Below are positions 10,059 to 20,099 of a stretch of 64,000 nt of DNA, piece after piece (position 1 is the first letter of the stretch; each line of letters begins with the position of its first letter). A program made the translations under genes and the position numbers. Source of the stretch: Nitrospira sp. (GTDB lineage Bacteria > Nitrospirota > Nitrospiria > Nitrospirales > Nitrospiraceae); NCBI GenBank assembly GCA_024998625.1, contig JACOEL010000010.1:62001-126000 (forward strand). The letters are read 5' to 3'. The notes beneath the pieces were generated by a model. That model saw only the letters and a program-made list of their open reading frames with translations. It did no database searches and was not told where the DNA came from.

Positions 10059-10088
10059 TTGACAGTACCCGCTTTTGAATGCTAACTT
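10059..10088 (+). promoter_or_regulatory. Candidate sigma70 promoter of the ATP synthase cluster
   Basis: A consensus -35 TTGACA (10059-10064) is followed by an 18-bp spacer and TAACTT (10083-10088) as a weaker -10. It lies in the 249-bp gap before atpH, about 80 bp upstream of its start. The -35 match is perfect and the -10 only partial. Confidence 0.45.
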
Positions 10089-10140
10089 GGCGCGCTTTTT
10101 GTCGTGCCCACCGCACGCAAGCTTCCCGTTTGATCAAAAC

Positions 10141-10152
10141 ACGGTTAACCGT
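10141..10152. promoter_or_regulatory. 12-bp palindrome upstream of atpH
   Basis: ACGGTTAACCGT, a perfect 12-bp palindrome in the leader 16 bp before the atpH start. The 11-mer ACGGTTAACCG recurs at 21841-21851 in another promoter region, so it could be an operator. The regulator is unknown. Confidence 0.3.
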
Positions 10153-10167
10153 AGCGGATAGTCCATT

Positions 10168-10707
10168 GTGATTAAGACAGCCGTCGCACGTCGATACGCA
10201 AAAGCTCTGTTCGAACTTCTTGATACCCCAAGCATCGAGCCCGCCCGCTCGGCGTTGAATGGGCTGGGAGAGGCCTTCACGCAGTCCGCTGCGTTACGCC
10301 ATGCCATCGCTTCTCCTGTGTTCCCGGAAGAGACCAAATTGGGTGCGCTGATTGAATTGGCCACTCGACTTGGATGCCCGCCGGTCGGCCAGAGATTTCT
10401 CGAACTCTTGGTTAAAAAGAATCGGGTCAGTTTCCTGCCGGACATCGCCGAGGCCTTCGCCAAACTCGTGGATCAATCCAAGGGGACGCAGCAAGTGCTC
10501 GTGTCATCCGCGAATGCCTTGCCCGCGGCCGAGCAGGATCGGATCACCACCCGATTGCGCGATCTCTTACAGCGCGACGTTGATGTCACCTTTCATACAG
10601 AACCTGAACATGTCGCCGGCCTCCACATCCGCCTGGGCAGCACCGTCGTAGACAGCACGGTCCGGGGCCGACTGAGCGCCATGCAGCGTGTGTTGACCAA
10701 GGAGTAG
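10168..10707 (+). CDS. atpH: ATP synthase F1 delta subunit AtpH
   Basis: Delta (OSCP) subunit linking the F1 head to the peripheral stalk; 179 aa, typical size. It opens [16 protein letters not shown], the family N-terminal motif, and ends with [26 protein letters not shown], the conserved C-terminal signature. The start is the GTG at 10168. It is the first gene of an F1-only cluster: the gene upstream is mnmA, not atpF, so the Fo and b-subunit genes must lie elsewhere. Confidence 0.95.
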   Translation: MIKTAVARRYAKALFELLDTPSIEPARSALNGLGEAFTQSAALRHAIASPVFPEETKLGALIELATRLGCPPVGQRFLELLVKKNRVSFLPDIAEAFAKLVDQSKGTQQVLVSSANALPAAEQDRITTRLRDLLQRDVDVTFHTEPEHVAGLHIRLGSTVVDSTVRGRLSAMQRVLTKE

Positions 10708-10709
10708 CC

Positions 10710-12227
10710 ATGCAGATCAAGGCAGAAGAGATCAGCTCCATCATTAAAGAGAAGATCAAGGGCTTCGATCAACAGGTCGATGTCAGCCAGACCGGTTCCG
10801 TCATTCAGGTCGGAGACGGCATCGCGAAAATCTATGGATTAGACGGAGCGATGGCCGGAGAAATGCTCGAGTTCCCGGGCGGCCTGTACGGTATCGCGTT
10901 GAACCTCGAAGAAGACAATGTCGGCGCCGTGTTGATGGGTGACGATGTCGGGATCAAGGAAGGTGATCCGGTCAAGCGCACCGGTCGTATTGCGGAAATC
11001 CCGGTCGGTGAAGCATTGATCGGACGGGTGGTGAACGCGATCGGTCAGCCAATCGACGGCAAGGGCCCGATCAACTCCCAGCATTCCTCCCGTATCGAAG
11101 TCGTGGCGCCCGGTGTGAACACGAGACAGTCGGTACGTGAGCCGCTGCAAACGGGCATCAAGGCCATCGACGCCATGATCCCCATCGGTCGTGGTCAGCG
11201 TGAGTTGATCATCGGAGACCGGCAGACCGGAAAAACCGCCATCGCCGTCGATACCATCATCAACCAGAAGGGACTCGGCGTCTTCTGTATCTACGTCGCC
11301 GTTGGTCAGAAACGTTCGACGGTTGCGCGTGTGGTCAAGACCCTCGAAGAGAATCACGCCATGGAATACAGCATGGTCGTGGCGGCGACGGCCAGCGATC
11401 CTGCGCCGATGCAGTTCTTAGCCCCTTTCTCAGGCGCCGCGATCGGTGAATATTTCCGTGACAACGGTAAGCATGCGTTGATTGTGTACGACGATTTGTC
11501 CAAGCACGCGGTGGCCTATCGCCAGCTGTCCTTGCTATTGCGCCGTCCGCCGGGCCGTGAAGCCTATCCGGGCGACGTGTTCTATCTTCACTCCCGCTTG
11601 CTGGAGCGCGCGGCGAAGTTGAGCGATAAGTTGGGCGGAGGTAGCCTCACGGCCCTTCCGATCATCGAGACGCAAGCCGGCGACGTGTCAGCGTACATTC
11701 CGACCAACGTCATTTCGATTACTGATGGTCAGATTTACCTGGGCAGCGACCTGTTCTACTCCGGTATTCGTCCGGCGATTAACGTCGGATTGTCGGTCTC
11801 CCGCGTCGGCGGATCCGCACAGATCAAGACCATGAAGCAGGTCGCAGGTACTCTCCGGTTGGACCTCGCGCAGTATCGTGAAATGGCCGCCTTCTCGCAG
11901 TTCGGGAGCGAACTCGACAAGGCGACTCAGATGCAGCTTGCCCGTGGCGTACGCATGGTGGAATTGCTCAAGCAAGGGCAATACAAGCCGATGCCGGTTG
12001 CCGATCAAGTCTTGTCGATTTACGCGGGTGTCAACGGATTCCTGGACGATGTCCCCGTGGATAAGGTGCTGCAATTCGAGGCGGACCTACTCCATTACGT
12101 GGCGCAGAATCACCAAGACATGCGGAAAGATATCGCCACGGTTGGAAAGATCGATGACAAGGTCGGCGGCAAGCTGAAGGAAATCATCGCGACCTTTAAG
12201 CAGAAAATGGGCTACGGAGCAAAATAG
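10710..12227 (+). CDS. atpA: ATP synthase F1 alpha subunit AtpA
   Basis: Regulatory nucleotide-binding subunit of the F1 hexamer; 505 aa, full length. It has the P-loop [15 protein letters not shown], the LYDDLSKHA-type segment ([32 protein letters not shown]) and [17 protein letters not shown]. It begins 2 bp after atpH, indicating an operon. Confidence 0.98.
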   Translation: MQIKAEEISSIIKEKIKGFDQQVDVSQTGSVIQVGDGIAKIYGLDGAMAGEMLEFPGGLYGIALNLEEDNVGAVLMGDDVGIKEGDPVKRTGRIAEIPVGEALIGRVVNAIGQPIDGKGPINSQHSSRIEVVAPGVNTRQSVREPLQTGIKAIDAMIPIGRGQRELIIGDRQTGKTAIAVDTIINQKGLGVFCIYVAVGQKRSTVARVVKTLEENHAMEYSMVVAATASDPAPMQFLAPFSGAAIGEYFRDNGKHALIVYDDLSKHAVAYRQLSLLLRRPPGREAYPGDVFYLHSRLLERAAKLSDKLGGGSLTALPIIETQAGDVSAYIPTNVISITDGQIYLGSDLFYSGIRPAINVGLSVSRVGGSAQIKTMKQVAGTLRLDLAQYREMAAFSQFGSELDKATQMQLARGVRMVELLKQGQYKPMPVADQVLSIYAGVNGFLDDVPVDKVLQFEADLLHYVAQNHQDMRKDIATVGKIDDKVGGKLKEIIATFKQKMGYGAK

Positions 12228-12291
12228 CGATCTGCCTTCACCTTCAGCATTGAGCTGAGGTCCGAGCGCCGACTGCTGAGAGCGTACAAGA

Positions 12292-13179
12292 ATGCCGAGC
12301 TTACAATCTCTCCGGCGGAAAATCGCCGCCTTCAAGAATACGCAGAAAATCACCAAGGCTATGAAAATGGTCGCGGCCGCGAAGCTCAAGCGTTCGCAGG
12401 ATCGCATTCTGGCTGCGAGGCCTTACGCCCATAAAATGCGTGGGGTGCTGAGCAATCTCAGTCAGCGCGTCAACCGTACATCCCATCCCCTGCTTCAAAA
12501 GCGCGAGGGGAGGAAAATCGAAATTCTCGTCGTCACGAGCGATCGCGGGCTGTGCGGTGGATTCAACGGCAATATCGTGCGGAAGAGTTCAGAGTTCGTC
12601 CGGCAGTGCGAAGCGCAGGGGCTTTCGGTCAACCTCAGCCTGATCGGCCGCAAAGGGCGTGATTATTTCCGTCGTCGCTCCTGGCCGATCCGACAGGAGT
12701 GGACCGGAATCTTCGACAAGTTGACCTTCGAACATGCCATCGATATCGGTGGCGACTTGACGGAAAATTTTGTGAAGGGCACCTTCGACGAACTCTATGT
12801 CGTCTACAATGAGTTCAAGTCCGCGATCCAGCAACGGGTGATCGTCGAGAAGTTATTTCCCATCGATGCGGCCGCCGAATTCGGTGCGGCGCCTAATGCA
12901 ACAGAGAATTCCACAGTCGGCGGTAGTTACTTGTATGAGCCGGACGAGGGAGAGCTTCTGAATGCCTTGGTGCCGAAGCATTTTCAGATTCAGGCCTATC
13001 GCATCCTTCTGGAGTCGGCGGCGGCGGAACACGGGGCACGCATGGCAGCCATGGACGGTGCGACTCGCAATGCAGGGCAACTCATCAAAAAAGTCACCTT
13101 GTATTACAACAAGACTCGCCAGGCGGCTATCACCAAAGAACTCATGGACATCGTGGGCGGCGCAGAAGCCCTGAAATAA
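12292..13179 (+). CDS. atpG: ATP synthase F1 gamma subunit AtpG
   Basis: Central rotor shaft of F1; 295 aa. The N-terminal helix PSLQSLRRKIAAFKNTQKITKAMKMVAAAKL and C-terminal helix ARMAAMDGATRNAGQLIKK...YNKTRQAAITKELMDIVGGAEAL are both family signatures and form the coiled-coil shaft. The Rossmann-like middle includes SDRGLCGGFN. It lies 64 bp after atpA. Confidence 0.97.
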   Translation: MPSLQSLRRKIAAFKNTQKITKAMKMVAAAKLKRSQDRILAARPYAHKMRGVLSNLSQRVNRTSHPLLQKREGRKIEILVVTSDRGLCGGFNGNIVRKSSEFVRQCEAQGLSVNLSLIGRKGRDYFRRRSWPIRQEWTGIFDKLTFEHAIDIGGDLTENFVKGTFDELYVVYNEFKSAIQQRVIVEKLFPIDAAAEFGAAPNATENSTVGGSYLYEPDEGELLNALVPKHFQIQAYRILLESAAAEHGARMAAMDGATRNAGQLIKKVTLYYNKTRQAAITKELMDIVGGAEALK

Positions 13180-13212
13180 AAATGTGGAATGAGGAATGCT
13201 GCATCACGGTAA

Positions 13213-14691
<1,479 letters not shown>

Positions 14692-14695
14692 CAGC

Positions 14696-14769
14696 CAGGT
14701 GCCCTTGTGCTCGCAGACCGCGCACGCTCAGAAGGTGCTCGGCCGATGCGCGCACGAAAGGGCATCCTG
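14696..14769 (+). terminator. Large imperfect hairpin between atpD and atpC
   Basis: Arms at 14696-14714 and 14748-14769 pair over CAGG, TGCCCTT, GTGC and CGC blocks with small bulges, enclosing about 33 nt. A CCCTTTTGTT tract begins 9 nt after the 3' arm. It starts 4 nt after the atpD stop, so it may attenuate or stabilise the message between beta and epsilon subunit genes. It could be only an RNA processing signal. Confidence 0.4.
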
Positions 14770-14806
14770 ACCGCTAGCCCTTTTGTTAGAGAGCAGGAAA
14801 AGGACA

Positions 14807-15229
14807 ATGGCTGGAAAGATTCTCTTAGAAGTCGTGACGCCGGAAAAGTTGCTCTTGAGTCAGGAGGTCGATGAAGTCATCGCTCCGGGTAGCGAGGGAG
14901 AATTCGGCGTCCTGCCTGGACACTGCCATCTTCTCTCCAGCCTGCGCATCGGAGAGTTGCGGTACAAGACTCAGGACTCGTGGCGTTACATGTCGATCTT
15001 GTGGGGCTACGCCGAGGTCACGCCCTCCAAAGTGACTGTGATGGCGGAGATTGCCGAGAAGGCAGAAGACATCGATGTTGATCGTGCGCAACAGGCCGTC
15101 GAAAAGGCTGAACAGAAACTGCAGGCCGGTGGGCTCCCTTCCGAAGTGAAAGAGGCGCAGATCAGTCTCGAAAAGGCTCGTCTCCGAAAAAAGATCGCGG
15201 ACCGTGCCAAGAAATCCGGGCACGCCTAA
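14807..15229 (+). CDS. atpC: ATP synthase F1 epsilon subunit AtpC
   Basis: Epsilon subunit of the F1 rotor foot, which also inhibits ATP hydrolysis. I use the ATG at 14807, preceded by AGGAAAAGGA, giving 140 aa; an in-frame TTG eight codons upstream is less likely. The N-terminal beta sandwich shows EVVTPEKLLLSQEVDEVIAPGSEGEFGVLPGH and the C-terminal two-helix domain ends LEKARLRKKIADRAKK. Confidence 0.95.
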   Translation: MAGKILLEVVTPEKLLLSQEVDEVIAPGSEGEFGVLPGHCHLLSSLRIGELRYKTQDSWRYMSILWGYAEVTPSKVTVMAEIAEKAEDIDVDRAQQAVEKAEQKLQAGGLPSEVKEAQISLEKARLRKKIADRAKKSGHA

Positions 15230-15301
15230 CCGTTTTCCCTCATATTTCAGTGTGGCCCATCGTTTCTGCACCTCCCTGATCAGACAGTCTGAGCACATAA
15301 G

Positions 15302-16186
15302 GTGTTACGAACCAAGTCGCCTAGTCACCTCTTTCTCAGTATACTGCTCCTCCTTTGTCTCGGCTGTGCCGGGCCGACGTTAACAAGTCGTGTCATTGAA
15401 CAGGATGCTTCCTGGTTTGTCCGGCTCGATTCCTTTCACGATGTTGGCCGTGCGCCCTCACGATATGGCCATCCGATTGTTTGGAGGGATGAAGAGCTCT
15501 CTGCCATCCTGAGTCGGTTGTTGCTCCAAGAACGAGTCGGCCTAATGGATAACGCCCGACCGCCGCGTTCGGTGTTCTCGTTGGAAGAGATCCACCTCCT
15601 TATTCCCGCTGTTCGCAAGTCATTTCAAGAAGCGACACCCCATGAATGGATCGTCTTTACGCTTGTTGGGCAAGAAGGACCAGGTACTGAGACCACCTCC
15701 GGCGGTATGTTTGTCGAAGGCGGCAAGCTCCATCTGGTGATCGCCAATCACCGTCTTGTGCTCGCGGGGAGTTCCCAAGAGCTTGCACAGGTGTGGGCGA
15801 ATCCTCTCCATTCCGTTCAAGGGAGCGGCGGCATCTTGGCCTTTGACTCACCTCGATTTGTGATCGGGACCCAAGCCAATTGGTCAGGTGGGCATCGGGC
15901 GTCAGCCAGCGAACTGATCCTCGATCATGCTGCATTTCTTTCCTCTCTCCAGCGCACGGGATCGACGGCGGCTTCCGTGCATATCAGTGGATCGCACGTG
16001 TTAGCCTCGGCACCTGAATCTGATGCATCTCGGCCGGGACCATCCCGCTCCGTGCAGGTGGATTCGGAACAGATCATTCTTCGACTTCGCGAAGAGATCG
16101 AAGTACTGAAGCAGCAACTGGCAGACAAGGCTTTCGAGGTTGATCGATTGAAGCGTCGCGAAACCCACCGCACACCCGCTCCGTGA
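15302..16186 (+). CDS. Putative lipoprotein with C-terminal coiled coil
   Basis: I do not recognise a family. The 294-aa product starts with a basic n-region, a hydrophobic stretch and a lipobox-like LCLGC (Cys about residue 22), so it is probably a lipid-anchored envelope protein. The middle has no obvious enzyme motif. The last 35 residues (IILRLREEIEVLKQQLADKAFEVDRLKRRE) are a heptad-rich coiled coil. The start is the GTG at 15302. It follows atpC after 72 bp and ends before a hairpin shared with the convergent gene. Confidence 0.75.
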   Translation: MLRTKSPSHLFLSILLLLCLGCAGPTLTSRVIEQDASWFVRLDSFHDVGRAPSRYGHPIVWRDEELSAILSRLLLQERVGLMDNARPPRSVFSLEEIHLLIPAVRKSFQEATPHEWIVFTLVGQEGPGTETTSGGMFVEGGKLHLVIANHRLVLAGSSQELAQVWANPLHSVQGSGGILAFDSPRFVIGTQANWSGGHRASASELILDHAAFLSSLQRTGSTAASVHISGSHVLASAPESDASRPGPSRSVQVDSEQIILRLREEIEVLKQQLADKAFEVDRLKRRETHRTPAP

Positions 16187-16247
16187 TTCGTACCCCTCCC
16201 TGAAACCGACTCGAAATGATTCTAAGTGCAGGGCCTGTTCTGTTCCC

Positions 16248-16275
16248 CCGGCAGGACTCTGGTCCGTCCTGCCGG
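16248..16275. terminator. Hairpin between convergent genes
   Basis: A perfect 10-bp stem (16248-16257 CCGGCAGGAC with 16266-16275) and an 8-nt loop lie between the lipoprotein gene and the convergent DUF3365 gene. No T-tract follows on either strand, so it may block transcription from both sides inefficiently or act in RNA stability. Confidence 0.45.
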
Positions 16276-16318
16276 TAGCCGATCCGGCGCTCACTGGCTA
16301 CGCACGCAGGCCGCTGGG

Positions 16319-16915
16319 TTATGGCCCGACCGGGATCGTAATGACGATGGCACCCATCACATCGTTGAGTTTGAAATCTCGCTTTGGGCTGTCGGGGTGT
16401 GCATTGTGGCAACCGATACAAGCCTGGGTTGCTGCGAGATCCGCATACACCGCTTGAAAATAACGAGTCTCCCCGATCTTCATGAATCCGGTGTGCGGGC
16501 GAGTGGGTTGCGTCAGGATGGTTCCGAGCCCGGACTTTTCGAGTTCATTCGACGCCATGTTGCGTTTGTTGATCGGCCACAAACTGATCAGCCGATACTG
16601 AATTCCTAACCCCTTCTTGGCGATATACCGACCCGATTCCATTAAAAATTGAGCCGGTAGGGGCAGTGTATTCTTTTGCTCCCAGTTTTCCGACGCGACG
16701 ACGACGCCTTTCGTCTGCATACGTTCCACGACATGCCTGGTGTATACATCCCGGTCGGCCTCAATGACGGCGTGGATGTAATTGGCCACCGTCTCAATCG
16801 GGACGCTGATCGGTGCGTTCTCAGGTATGGCGTGAATTGGCCATAACAGAGTCGCGCTTCCCAATGCGAATCCCATCAGGGTCGCGGCACGCAGCAATTT
16901 GCTGGAGGATGTCAT
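16319..16915 (-). CDS. DUF3365 (Tll0287-like) exported c-type heme protein 1
   Basis: The 198-aa product has an N-terminal signal segment (LLRAATLMGFALGSATLLW) and one c-type heme motif, CIGCHN, about residue 163, set in the DUF3365 pattern YFQAVYADLAATQACIGCHNAHPDSPKRDFKLNDVMGAIVITIP. DUF3365 domains are heme-binding PAS-like sensor or electron-transfer domains found alone or in sensor kinases. Here the domain is alone, so it is probably a soluble periplasmic cytochrome or sensor. AAGGAGG precedes the ATG. A paralogue lies 708 bp upstream on the same strand. Confidence 0.85.
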   Translation of the reverse strand: MTSSSKLLRAATLMGFALGSATLLWPIHAIPENAPISVPIETVANYIHAVIEADRDVYTRHVVERMQTKGVVVASENWEQKNTLPLPAQFLMESGRYIAKKGLGIQYRLISLWPINKRNMASNELEKSGLGTILTQPTRPHTGFMKIGETRYFQAVYADLAATQACIGCHNAHPDSPKRDFKLNDVMGAIVITIPVGP

Positions 16916-17623
16916 AGAAACCTCCTTGGTTGTGCGCGTGGATGTGCCGGCGTGAGCGAGTCACACCCGACGAGCGGATGAAGTGCGATAAGGGCCGGAC
17001 GGAGAGTCGTTTGGTCGACAGTGGAAGGACCGAACGAAATGCCGGAACGGAGAGTGGCAGGTGATGAGAGGCGAGGCGGCCGGGCGTGCGCGTCGGGATC
17101 AGCAGAGCGGTGTCATGGTTAGCCTCCTGGAGGAAGAACCGGTCGTGGAAAGGTACCGAAGACATAGTCCCAGTCCCCTGCCTGTACGAACCAGCGTGCC
17201 CACCAGATCATACGGTCACTCATCATAATACGCGTCGATCTATGCGCTGTCTAATCATCTTATGACGAGGGCCCGACACAATCGGAGGCCACGAGGGGAA
17301 ATACGTCCATTTCATCGCCAGTCATCCTGTCGCGTAGACCGCAATGACTTGGGGCGTGATGTGAAGCACGGCTTCGGTGCGCACGAGAGCAGGGTAAGGT
17401 GGGCGATCGGCGAGGTCGCGTCATACGGTCCACCAGTTGTTGGTCAGTGGGGGCTCGATCATGCCCGTATGCTCGGTCGACTCCAGTGGAAATCGCTTGA
17501 TTGAAGCGCAGTGACGCTCCTTCCCGGTGACATCCACCTTCGGGCTCAGAAAAGATGCGTGGCGGGGCCGCTGCATGAGCTTGGTTGACGGCTGCTCGTG
17601 CTCCTTGTCGCTGCCGTCTGAAC
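16916..17623. other. 708-bp spacer between the two DUF3365 genes, no gene supported
   Basis: I find no convincing coding region. Open frames here (for example 16821-17165 minus) lack family signatures and have Arg/Ser/His-rich compositions typical of shadow reading. A well-placed GGAGG and ATG at about 17113-17130 on the minus strand opens only a five-codon peptide, MTPLC. The region may hold promoters for the downstream minus-strand gene, but I see no consensus pair. Confidence 0.5.
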
Positions 17624-18202
17624 CTACTCCTTGTTTAGGGGAATCTCTATCACCATCCCGCCCATGACGTCGTCGATCTTGAAATCGTGTTTCGGGCTCT
17701 GCGGGTGCGCATTGTGGCAAGCGATGCAGGCCTGTGTTACGGCGCGGTCGGCGTAGATGGCTTGGAAATAAGACTCACTGCCGATGGTGAGGGTGCCGGA
17801 AACAGACCGTTCGGGGTGGAGTCGCACAGCTTCCAGGCTGTTCCGCTCCGAGTTGCTCGCCGGTGCGTTCTGAGGGTTGATGGGCCACAAGCTCATGAGG
17901 CGGTAGCGCACCCTGGTCCCGGTTAAGGTCGCCAATTCACTGGCCTCCCGCAGAAATTGGGCAGGCAGCGGCAACGTGGTCTTGTCCTTTCGCCAGGTTT
18001 CCGATGCGGGGGCGCCGCCCTGTTTCTGCATTCGCTCGACAACATGGATGGTGTAAAACGTTCGGTCCGCTTCAATCACGGCATGCAGGTAGTCAGCGAC
18101 TACTTCGGGGGGGATTCCCGGCAGGTCTGCTGCTAGTCCTGTCTTCGCGAGTCCGCTCACCAGGATCAGGCACGTTGCGACGAGCGCGAGCTTCCCTCCC
18201 AT
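17624..18202 (-). CDS. DUF3365 (Tll0287-like) exported c-type heme protein 2
   Basis: Paralogue of the gene at 16319-16915; 192 aa with a signal peptide (LALVATCLILVSGLAKTGLA) and a single CIACHN heme motif in ESYFQAIYADRAVTQACIACHNAHPQSPKHDFKIDDVMGGMVIEIP. The two share the order VxDYLHAVIEADR, HVVERMQ, LPLPAQFL, RYRLMSLWPIN and the C-terminal heme block, so they come from duplication. A very strong GAAGGAGGGTGAACC site precedes the ATG at 18202. Confidence 0.85.
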   Translation of the reverse strand: MGGKLALVATCLILVSGLAKTGLAADLPGIPPEVVADYLHAVIEADRTFYTIHVVERMQKQGGAPASETWRKDKTTLPLPAQFLREASELATLTGTRVRYRLMSLWPINPQNAPASNSERNSLEAVRLHPERSVSGTLTIGSESYFQAIYADRAVTQACIACHNAHPQSPKHDFKIDDVMGGMVIEIPLNKE

Positions 18203-18333
18203 GGTTCACCCTCCTTCTCATAAGTCGAACCGGCCTCGCAACGTTCAGCATAGGCCGATTGTCATCGAGAGGCAAATCAGTCGGCCTTCTGCGATTGCAT
18301 TCGAGGGCCGCGCTGCCGTAGCGTAACAGCGCT

Positions 18334-19269
18334 ATGCAAACGCAATTTGTCATCTCCGCAGGGGAGCACCCCAAACGGTTGGATGTGTTCCTCGCGCACC
18401 GCGAGCCGAAGCTCTCGCGCGCGGCCTTGCAGCGGATGATTACCGCGGGCTGGGTGCGGGTTAATCGGCAGATCGCCAAATCGAGTCAGAGAATCAAGGT
18501 GGGAGATGTCATCGTCTTTGATGCTCCTCAGGCGGCACCGCTGCGGATCGATGGCGAGACAAGACAGTTGGAGATTCTGCTTGAGGATCAGGTGTGCCTG
18601 GTGCTGAATAAGCCTGCAGGAATCGTGGTGCACCCGTCGCCGGGGCATTGGTCCAACACGCTGCTGAATGCATTGCTGGACCATTGCGCCCGCGGAGGTG
18701 CGGTGGCGACGCCAGGCATGGTGCATCGTTTGGATAAAGAGACATCCGGAGTGATGGTGGTGGCCAAGACAGAGGAGGCGCATCGAAAACTGTCGGTGCA
18801 GTTCGAACGTCATACCATCACCCGTCACTATGAAGCGCTCGTCGCGGGCGTGCCGGTTGAATCGGAAGGCCGGATCGATGCGACACTTGGTCCGGATCGA
18901 CACAATCCCAAACGCACGTCCAACCAGACGGCTCACCCGAAGCCTGCAATCACAGACTATCGAGTCGAAGCAGCCTTTGGCGAAGCGGCGGCGCGCATCG
19001 TGCTCAGTCCTCACACCGGACGTACGCACCAGATACGGGCGCATCTTCACACCATCGGCCATCCCATTCTCGGTGACCGAGCTTATGGCGGTGAGCGGGT
19101 CGGTGCGATAGCGGGGTATGAGATTCCCCGAGTGATGTTGCATGCGCGTACGCTGGGGTTCACACATCCTGTCACCGGGATGTACGGCGAGTGGACGGCT
19201 GATACTCCGTCCGATTTTGCCAGGGTACAGGGAGTGCTATGCGACGGGCAATTAGAGCGAAAGGCCTGA
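18334..19269 (+). CDS. RluD-family 23S rRNA pseudouridine synthase (copy 1)
   Basis: Isomerises uridines in 23S rRNA (RluD acts on helix 69). The 311-aa protein has an N-terminal S4 RNA-binding domain (KRLDVFLAHREPKLSRAALQRMI) and the catalytic motif HRLDKETSGVMVVAK with the essential Asp, followed by GRTHQIRAHL and PILGDRAYGG. A second family member lies 0.8 kb downstream. Which is the true RluD cannot be told from sequence alone. Its 3' end overlaps the convergent PilZ gene by 18 bp. Confidence 0.9.
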   Translation: MQTQFVISAGEHPKRLDVFLAHREPKLSRAALQRMITAGWVRVNRQIAKSSQRIKVGDVIVFDAPQAAPLRIDGETRQLEILLEDQVCLVLNKPAGIVVHPSPGHWSNTLLNALLDHCARGGAVATPGMVHRLDKETSGVMVVAKTEEAHRKLSVQFERHTITRHYEALVAGVPVESEGRIDATLGPDRHNPKRTSNQTAHPKPAITDYRVEAAFGEAAARIVLSPHTGRTHQIRAHLHTIGHPILGDRAYGGERVGAIAGYEIPRVMLHARTLGFTHPVTGMYGEWTADTPSDFARVQGVLCDGQLERKA

Positions 19270-19737
19270 GATGTCGCGATCCAAGTGTTGGCGCTGGACA
19301 AGGAAGTAGGGGAACCGGCCGAAGGCGAGTCGGCAACCGACCAGGTAGCGCGGGTGGGTGGTGCCCACCGGGAGGAGAGTGGACCAGCGCACCTCGAACA
19401 ACGTCAGTGAGCGCTGTCGTTGCAGTGCCGGATTCTGAAGACTGAGTAATTGTCTGCCCTGAGGCTTCTGGTCAAGCAAGAGGAGAATGCCGTCTGAGCT
19501 GACATTCAACGAATAGGCCTTCCCGAGTTTTGTGGAGGCGTCGGAGCCATGTCCCTTCACCAGCTCGTAAAGGCAAGGAGTCCTCACAGCAAATCGAGTG
19601 TCGATGCGCCGTTCGCGTACGGAGGGCGGCATGGGCTGCTCTGTCCGGTTGTCCACAATGGGGGGCAGAGCTTCAGCTGTTTGAATGAACGTGTCCTGCA
19701 GCGACCTGAGGATTCTGTGGATAAAATCAGCAGCCAT
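19252..19737 (-). CDS. PilZ-domain protein (candidate c-di-GMP receptor)
   Basis: The 161-aa product carries the two PilZ nucleotide-binding motifs: the RxxxR box in ERRIDTRFAVR (about residues 42-52) and the D/NxSxxG box in SLNVSSDGILL (about 77-87). PilZ domains bind c-di-GMP and change activity of partners in motility or envelope functions. No other domain or membrane segment is obvious. It sits between two RluD paralogues in opposite orientation and has no operon partner. A GGDEF cyclase is encoded 10 kb downstream. Confidence 0.75.
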   Translation of the reverse strand: MAADFIHRILRSLQDTFIQTAEALPPIVDNRTEQPMPPSVRERRIDTRFAVRTPCLYELVKGHGSDASTKLGKAYSLNVSSDGILLLLDQKPQGRQLLSLQNPALQRQRSLTLFEVRWSTLLPVGTTHPRYLVGCRLAFGRFPYFLVQRQHLDRDISGLSL

Positions 19738-20099
19738 TGGATCGTCACAATCTCCAAATGTTGAAGCGCCAAACCTACTCTATAAATAAGCAAGTCAGGT
19801 GCCTGTAGCGAGAGGGACAGGCATCACGCTAACAACATGAATTTTTTCTGGGATGCGAGTGTGCCATCATGCGACACCATGGGGATGCGCAGAAACATGG
19901 TGTCAAATCCAACGCACCACTGACAGAAATGAACGGCCAAACGTACCTTCGTGCCGGCGTTAAAAGACGCGACTATGCAGCGCAACATGTGGATGAATTG
20001 TGGACGACATGTGTGTGAAGTGTGTAGAGGATGGGGACGGAGCGGGTGCCTTGTGTTTGACCAGCCTCTGTGGCAGCCTATGCCCACGCATGTCGCAGG
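19738..20099. other. Intergenic region between PilZ and RluD copy 2
   Basis: About 360 bp without a supported gene. It contains two short perfect inverted repeats: TGCCTGT/ACAGGCA (about 19810-19833) and CACCATG/CATGGTG (about 19876-19903). These could be RNA hairpins or binding sites. No consensus promoter stands out. Confidence 0.35.

Noticed and set aside
16821-17165. 114-codon minus-strand frame overlapping the first DUF3365 gene
   Set aside because: Out of frame with the real gene, no motif; upstream part only reads through a spacer.
19716-19724. Single DnaA-box-like TGTGGATAA
   Set aside because: One isolated 9-mer inside the PilZ coding region with no AT-rich unwinding element or cluster; not an origin.
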